This document shows, one piece after another, positions 58,165 to 64,000 of a stretch of DNA of 64,000 nucleotides (position 1 is its first letter; each line of letters opens with the position of its first letter). This DNA comes from Calophaca sinica. Taxonomy: Eukaryota > Streptophyta > Magnoliopsida > Fabales > Fabaceae. The stretch is from contig CM073734.1 of NCBI GenBank assembly GCA_037113605.1, positions 15,255,924-15,319,923 on the forward strand. Direction: 5' to 3'. The notes beneath the pieces are model-generated. The model searched no databases, was not told the DNA's origin, and worked only from the letters and a program-made list of their open reading frames with translations. The translations under genes and the position numbers were made by a program.

Positions 58165-61100
58165 TGTAACGTCCGTATTTTTGCGATGCGTTATTTAGCG
58201 TTATTTTAGTATAAGTGTCGTATTTATGCTATAATAAGCAGTTCTGATGGTTAAGTAAGTGATTGAATTAAATCAAGATCAAACTAAATTTGAGAGTTAA
58301 TATTCCATATTAATTCATGGTTCAAAAATCATCAAAAAATTCTAACGAAGTTTCGTCATGTTTTGAATCACCGGATAGTTTTTAGCTGCGAATAAAATTT
58401 GAAATGAATCCCGATTTCGATGAAAATCGAATCGTGACTTGTTGTGATTGTGATTGAGTGTGTTCAATTATTTTTATTATTTATGATAATTTATTATCAT
58501 GCGGTGAATTAATTTCTCAGAAAATTAATTTTCGCGAATTATCGGCAGAAGAATTAATCGGTAGCGCGATTACTCGAAGCCTTTTTTTAGTACACTTAAG
58601 ACTCTAGGATTAGAGGGTAATCATGAGAGAAGAGAGATTAGATGTTTTAGACTTATTGATGGGATTAACATCTTACTTTAGAGTGTTGGTATCACTTTTT
58701 GGGTGATTAATATTTTTTATGCTTATCCTAAATTGTTTTTAACCAAGTGTTTAGCCTTTAATTAAATTTTTTTTTTATTTCCTCCCCCCTTATTCCTCCA
58801 TCCAGCCGCACCCTCCCCCTCACTCTCTGCACTTCATTTCATTCTTCTTCTTTGTTCTTGAGAGAGAAAACAAGAGACTTTCATGGCTTCCACATTCCTT
58901 CACCTTCCATGCATGATTTCATCTCCAATCTTCAACCCAACTTGGTTCTAGCTTCATCTTCTTCTTGATCACCTCATTCTAACCTTGTAAGTGAGTTTGG
59001 AAACAAATTTCTTCACCCCCTTATTCATCCCCAAAACCGTGGGGTATATATATATATATATGTGTATAGAATGTGTTTTTTTCTTGTTCTTTCTTACTTT
59101 AATGCTTCATATTTTGGTTGATTGTGATCAATGGAAGAAATGAACACATTTTTCCCAATTTTATTGAACCCTAGGGCGCAAGACCTAAGGGTGTGGGGTG
59201 ATGAGATTTTTCATGTGAATCCTCCAATTGGTTTGTGCTCTTGCTTCTTACAAATTGTTATTTCTATTGTAATTGTTGGTTTTGATTTGAATCAAGGATT
59301 GAGAAGATTTTGGTGAAACCCTTGATTCTTTAAGATGCTTGAAATTTCTATTAGACTTGAATTAGGCTTTTGTTTTGTAAGAAAATTGTTGTTTTGTGAA
59401 AGAAATGGAGTATAGAATGATGTTGTTTAATTGGTTTGAAAGGTTGCAAATTTTTTTGGGAAAGAAGGGTGTTGGTTGTGAGCTCTTAGGAGTTTGGGTA
59501 GGGAAATTATTTTGTGCTCTTAGTTTATATTAGTGGAATTGAATTGTGTTTAAGCTTTGGAAAATTATGGAAATGATTTGATTGAAATTGAAGTTGTTTT
59601 GATCTTTTGATGCCATGAAACACTTAAAGTGGAATGGACTCCTTGAGATCCTAAAAATCAAGTGAAGCCTTGACTTAAGCATTTTGAGGAAAATAAATTT
59701 GATTGTGGTATTGTTTCAGATTCTAGGTTTGAAAAATGAAAAATGACTCTTAGTCTTTAAAATCTTACTCTTTTAATTGTTTGTTAATTTTTCAAGTGTA
59801 CGTGATTCTTTAAAAAAAAAATGTGTTTCAAATTGTGTATTCAAGTGTAAGTGTTTTGGTATCTAAGAGATTTTTGAGGTTTGAGAGCCTAAGGAGTTAG
59901 AACTAAGTCTATGCCTAGGATTGTACTAAGCTTATTTTGTGGTGCTAGGATTTGAGAAATCTGAGTTCGTGCTGCATGAGACCAAGACATGCTTTGACAC
60001 GTGACCTGGCGATTTTGATAAGGGCTACTTCTAGATATGATTAGGAGATGGGCACCCATAAGTCCGACGTTAAAATGTTATTTGTGTCCTATCAAAGAAG
60101 TCTGAGAACCTCTGGGTTCAAAGTGAGGGTTTTGATACCCCTTTGATTTTAAAGATTTATATGTATGTATGATTATTTTAGTGGGCCTGGATAAAAGCGG
60201 TTGCTATGCTGACCCCGACCCCCCACACTTGTATGCTTGTCTACGTCTTTGTTAGGTCCATGGAGCTTCAAAGGACGAATTGTGCCTATCAATGTTGATG
60301 ATTTCTTCTATACGAATTGCTGTGGATTGTGGATTGTTGTCAAAACTGAATTGTTGTGATCTTGAATTTGATAACATGATGTGGTTGCATGTATGATTCA
60401 ATTGTGTTAAGATATATGCTGTGGAATTGGTGTTGGATAATTGATATTTGTTGATTTTGCCATGTTATATGCGTTAATATATTCATTGGGGTTGGTGGAA
60501 GCATAGTCGTGTCTTTGGAAAACTTCAACCTAAATATCCTAGGGTGATGGAAAACCCAAAGCTACGACTGGTGTTCAGGGTTGTTGTTCATTGTCGTGCC
60601 ATTGGGAAACTTCGACTTGAATATCCTAGGGTGGTGGAAGAGCCCAAGGCTACGGCTGGAGTTCAAGGGCATTGTTCGTCATTCCGGAAACATAAACAGT
60701 GACATGTAGTTGTATTAGTGGGCATTTATGCACTTTGTTGATTTGTATATTATGTTGTGTTATGATATATTTGTTTATTTAAGAAGTTGACCATTTCCCG
60801 TGGTTCCTTCAATTGATGATGATAACCCAGACGATGGTGAAGTCGGTGGTGATACCGGTGATGATGACATCGCCGGAGATAGTGTTTGACTTTCTTGACA
60901 TGGAGATCCCATCGGCAATGGAGTTCGACCCCATCTCCCGCCGAGTTGTGTATACCGGAGATGTAGTTCAAACTTTTCTAGTAGACGGACTGGCACTACG
61001 ACAGGAGATCTCGAGACGGACCGTGAGCTTCCCAGTGAGGATGATGCAGATTGTTGACGAATGGCGTAACACTCAGCGGGACCGAGTGCTACAGGCTTCT

Positions 61101-62044
61101 TCTTCTACTTCTCCAAAGGACTCCTTTGAGATTCCTAGACGGACCACGACTCGCTAAGCACCTATGCCTGGAGATGCCAGGATTAGGAGGACTGCTCGGA
61201 AGAGCGTGGGAGTTAGACGTTGGACAACAGGTGCTTCGACTTCTCGTGTAGTGGCAGACACACCGAGCCTCGTGGCGGAGCCAGAGCCAGAGGCGGTGCT
61301 GAACTCTCCCTTGATTTTCAGGACCCCGACCCCACTTGTGGATCCCTCTCCTGTCTGTGCGGAGTGTGGGGAGGCGGGTTGCAGTGGGGCAGGATGGATT
61401 GAGGATGTTTTGGTTGAGGAGGTTAGACCTAAGGGTGTACCAGCATCTACACCTTTCATAGATTTGACTGGCGAGGACGAGGATGATCTGATCGAGGAGG
61501 ACCCATCCGAGGACTTGGGTTTGGGTAGCGACGTTTAGCTGACGTTGTCTGTTTGCCTTGTACATAGTTTTGGTTAGCTGTGATGTCTATCTGTTGTATA
61601 TAGTTCCGGGTGGTGACCAGTCAGACCGTTAGTTACAGACTTTTGTGGTGTAGTTGGTTAGGTCTGGAGGTTTACTTTTGGAGTAGCCCCCTACGTGGGT
61701 AACTGCCGGGAGTACCCCAGAAGTATGATTGCTCTTGTAGGGTTTTCATACTTTAGGTGTATTCTCCTTTTAGATATTTCTCTACTTGTATTTTGTACAT
61801 ACTGGTTATGGCTATCTTTGGAAATGTATGTATGTATGTATTTTAGTGCATCTGTCTTTTGTAACTTAGAATTCCATCATGCTTCTAAACGCCGTGGATA
61901 CTCTGTTTGTGCTTTGCGAAAGACGTTTGTTTCAAAAAAATATATACCGCATTTTCCAAAAGGCAAAAGAGTATTATTTTAAAAAAGCTCATTGTATTTA
62001 GAGTTAAGTTCTTGTTTGTAGCGCTTCAGAAATGGGGTGTTACA
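58165..62044 (+). mobile_element. Solo LTR of the Tekay-like chromovirus family
   Basis: 3,880 bp, TGTAACGTCCGTATTTTTG...AATGGGGTGTTACA, flanked by TSD TGAGT (58160-58164 and 62045-62049). It matches the LTRs of the element at 3654-18987 in inverse orientation. It is left by recombination between the two LTRs of a full element. Contains the LTR-internal ORF (60816-61538). 58170-60800 otherwise shows no gene; a (TA)n run lies at 59045-59061. Confidence 0.93.
60816..61538 (+). pseudogene. LTR-internal accessory ORF, solo-LTR copy
   Basis: From ATG 60816 to TAG 61538, 240 codons in one frame with a single TAA (61155-61157) in the middle. Segments: PEIVFDFLDMEIPSAMEFDP, VVYTGDVVQTFLVDGLALRQ, RRTVSFPVRMMQIVDEW; basic IRRTARKSVGVRRW; Pro-rich linker with PSPVCAECGEAGCSGAGW; WIEDVLVEE; tail PFIDLTGEDEDDLIEEDPSED. 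Same order and spacing as 4169-4888 and 12750-16442. Lies in the sense direction, 2.65-3.37 kb into the LTR. The Cys group (C-x2-C-x4-C) is too short for a classical zinc finger but could bind metal with other ligands. Confidence 0.8.
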
Positions 62045-62118
62045 TGAGTCTCCCACATTTGATAGCCGAACCACGGCTCTGATACCAATTATTGGGGAGT
62101 CCGGAGAACACCTGAGAA

Positions 62119-62246
62119 CAACAATGGGCTAAGTACCAGGACCACCAAGAGACCCAGACACCACATCTCCACCTAAAGCCTTAAGGTTTTGGGTGAATAT
62201 GTGGTGTCTGGGTCTCTTGGTGGTCCTGGTCCTTAGCCTGTTGTTG
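62119..62246. repeat. Palindrome in the rearranged TRIM
   Basis: 62135-62166 and 62199-62230 are perfect inverted repeats of 32 bases; with mismatches the arms reach 48 bases. The loop is 32 bases. It marks the head-to-head junction. Confidence 0.9.
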
Positions 62247-62503
62247 CCTGATAGGGGAGCGAGAGTGGATCCTGCCGGTTCTCTCAAATGTGGGAGACTC
62301 ATACTTGAGGGAGATTGTTAGAATTCAAATGTGAGTGGTTATTCCCACATTAGCTAGGATTGAGCTAAGTGAATGATATATAAGAAATGTGACCCATATA
62401 CCCAATGCCTTAAGGTTTTGGGTGGAGATGTGGTGTCTGGGTCTCTTAGTGATCCTGGTTCTTAGCTCGTTGTTGCTCTCAGATACTCTCCGGACTCCCA
62501 ACA

Positions 62504-62649
62504 ACATGTACTATATTGACAATATAGACCGATTGAACACTCTGGTAAAAGGGTAATTGGTATATTATCTCTGTACGAAATTTGTATCAGTTCATCAATA
62601 TGTCCCTTAAGAACAAGAAATCCATAAATATGAATATTGATTTGCTTAG
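62504..62649. other. No recognisable feature
   Basis: 146 bp of unique-looking, AT-rich sequence between the TRIM and the next LTR. Confidence 0.45.
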
Positions 62650-64000
62650 TGATAGGTACCAGAAAATATAGGGAAAATGCACTGTATTATTACTGAGAAT
62701 CAAATCTGTATCAAGAAGATAAAGATCTTGGGTTTAGAAATTAGGAAGGAAATGCAGAAAACAGAAGGAAACATAGCCTAAGCAAATTCGAGAGTGCCTA
62801 GTCTCTCCCAAGTCCATTCCCAATTTTTGCCTACCGAAAACTACCCATTACCTCACTACTTATACTATTACAATTACAATAACTGTCAGTTATAGTTATG
62901 CAGAAGCAGTTACAACCCCTCCCAGCAGTTGCAACCCCTCCCATTTGAATTTTTCTCAACTGCTGGACCCTTTCTGCGGTTCCTAACATACCCCCTCCTT
63001 CAAAATTCACATTGTCCTCAAGGTGACGGTATATAAACCTAACAGCAATAGATCTTTCTCCAGGATCCCACTGCTTGAAACATAAGGACCAACATGTGCA
63101 TGACATATAGTAACTTACATCAGGATCCCATGGTTTGTGGTCTACCACTCCTCTAAATATTATGGATGGGGTCTTGGTTGGAAGTTGAACAACGATTAGC
63201 ATGAAAAATTGGTGGCTCTCGATGGGCACACAATACTGAATATGAAAAAGTTGCTGTCTATGAATATGAAGAAGTTGTTGTCTCCTTACTTCCACTGTTT
63301 TAAAAGATTGTTCCCTTCCTTTACCTTTGTCTTCTTCCTCAGGTTTCTCCTTCTCTCTGAATTCCAGCGTCCTTATCGCAAGGTCGCTCTATGATGAAGG
63401 TGTTTCTAAACATCGACTTCCATCGCTGGATTTCCATAGCCTCCCTCTTCTGCGTCTATTGTCGGAATACGTCGACGGCGAGTCGGGGCATGATCGCGTC
63501 GAGATCGACGTCTGGAGTAGTCCCCGTTCCTCTTTTTCCAGAGATGCTTGATCTCATTCAGCCGCATTTGATATCCTTTCCTCCGTTCCAACAAACTTCT
63601 CACTGAATTCTCCACTCTTGACTCCATTGCGGTCTGTGTAATGATCTCAAATGCTCCAGGAATCGTGAGCTCTGATACCAATTGATAGGTACCAGAAAAT
63701 ATAGGGAAAATGCAATGTATTATTACTGAGAATCAGATCTGTATCAAGAAGATAAAGATCTTGGGTTCATAAATTACAAAGGAAATGCAGAAAACAGAAG
63801 GAAACATAGCCTAAGCAAATTCGAGAGTGCCTAGTCTCTCCCAAGTCCATTCCCAATTTCTGCATACCGAAAACTACCCATTACCCCACTACTTATACTA
63901 TTACAAATACAATAACTGCCAGTTACAATTATGCAGAAGCAGTTACAACCCCTCCCATTTGAATTTTTCTCAACTGCTGGACCCTTTCTGCGGTTCCTAA
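62650..64000 (-). mobile_element. Shortened gypsy-like LTR element, runs off the window
   Basis: LTRs 62650-62988 (339 bp) and 63683-64000 (lacking the last bases at the window end), TGATAGGTACC...GGTTCCTAACA. Minus-strand PBS TGGTATCAGAGC at 63671-63682 and PPT (GAAGGAGGGGGTA) at 62989-63002. The internal part is only ~695 bp, with gag-leader-like and C-terminal-looking pieces but no RT or integrase. The two LTRs differ by a 19-bp duplication (CCCCTCCCAGCAGTTG region near 62917-62942). Confidence 0.85.
63406..63681 (-). pseudogene. Start of a gag-like ORF in the shortened LTR element
   Basis: 91 open codons directly after the PBS: MESRVENSVRSLLERRKG, YQMRLNEIKHLW, then an Arg-rich segment RRRSRRDHAPTRRRR. 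This resembles the charged gag leader of plant gypsy elements. It ends at a stop; the rest of gag-pol is deleted. Downstream on the same strand (62831-63295) a second open piece ends RFIYRHLEDNVNFEGGGM, similar to the end of some gypsy polyproteins just before the PPT. Confidence 0.5.

Larger units (their letters stand above)
57958..62503 (-). mobile_element. Rearranged TRIM, split by a Tekay solo LTR
   Basis: Three related 188 bp-class LTRs: 57958-58145 (minus orientation), 62088-62198 (minus, truncated) and 62316-62503 (plus orientation). Minus-strand PBS TGGTATCAGAGC at 62077-62088 next to the second; PPT-like GAGGGAGAT at 62307-62315 before the third. The plus-oriented part 62199-62503 has been joined head to head to the minus-oriented element. 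The solo LTR 58165-62044 sits in its internal region. No coding capacity. Confidence 0.75.

Overview
The window looks like a repeat-dense stretch of a plant nuclear genome, probably a legume. The evidence is the mix of plant Ty3/gypsy (Tekay and Athila type), Ty1/copia, RTE and L1 LINEs, CACTA transposons, a Stowaway MITE and TRIM elements, plus one TIR-NBS-LRR (TNL)-class resistance gene whose linker, NB-ARC and LRR wording resembles papilionoid legume TNLs. Family and clade names come from recognising motifs by eye; no database search was run. I see no tRNA, rRNA, CRISPR array or intact host gene. Nearly every coding region is broken.

Layout. 1-3.6 kb: the end of one CACTA element sits inside the transposase region of an older CACTA element. 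2.9-23.0 kb: a ~1.7 kb tandem duplication whose first copy was split by a 15.3 kb Tekay-type chromovirus (3654-18987, minus strand, TSD ATAAC) and by a ~1.4 kb LTR-like insertion inside a TRIM. The chromovirus carries a further 2,977 bp solo LTR in its 5' LTR (12917-15893, TSD ACAAC). 23-25.2 kb: decayed LTR fragments. 25.2-36.7 kb: an RTE LINE (minus) split by a complete 9.6 kb Athila-type element (25384-34938, plus, TSD CTCTC). 36.9-39.5 kb: a decayed L1 LINE (minus). 40.3-46.4 kb: a Ty1/copia element (minus) holding a Stowaway MITE and a solo LTR (TSD ACCCT). 47.4-56.8 kb: the TNL pseudogene, whose LRR exon is split by a 6.5 kb CACTA element (49831-56327, TSD CGT) with a transposase and an Ulp1-like protease. 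57-64 kb: a small TRIM (TSD CATTT), a rearranged TRIM split by a Tekay-family solo LTR (58165-62044, TSD TGAGT), and an internally shortened LTR element that runs off the window end.

Most notable: all three Tekay-family LTRs carry the same sense-strand reading frame of about 240 codons near the LTR 3' end. It has an acidic tail with an IDLT-plus-acidic motif resembling a SUMO-interacting motif, and a compact Cys cluster. The copies are disabled by different nonsense codons, so the frame looks ancestral to the family. The CACTA element in the TNL gene also encodes a recognisable Ulp1 (SUMO-protease-type) domain, and its subterminal regions are tiled with short hairpins.

The order of insertions can be read from the nesting. 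The 1.7 kb tandem duplication came after the TRIM and old CACTA insertions and before the chromovirus insertion. The Athila element came after the RTE LINE. The CACTA insertion into the TNL gene left the flanking exon in frame.
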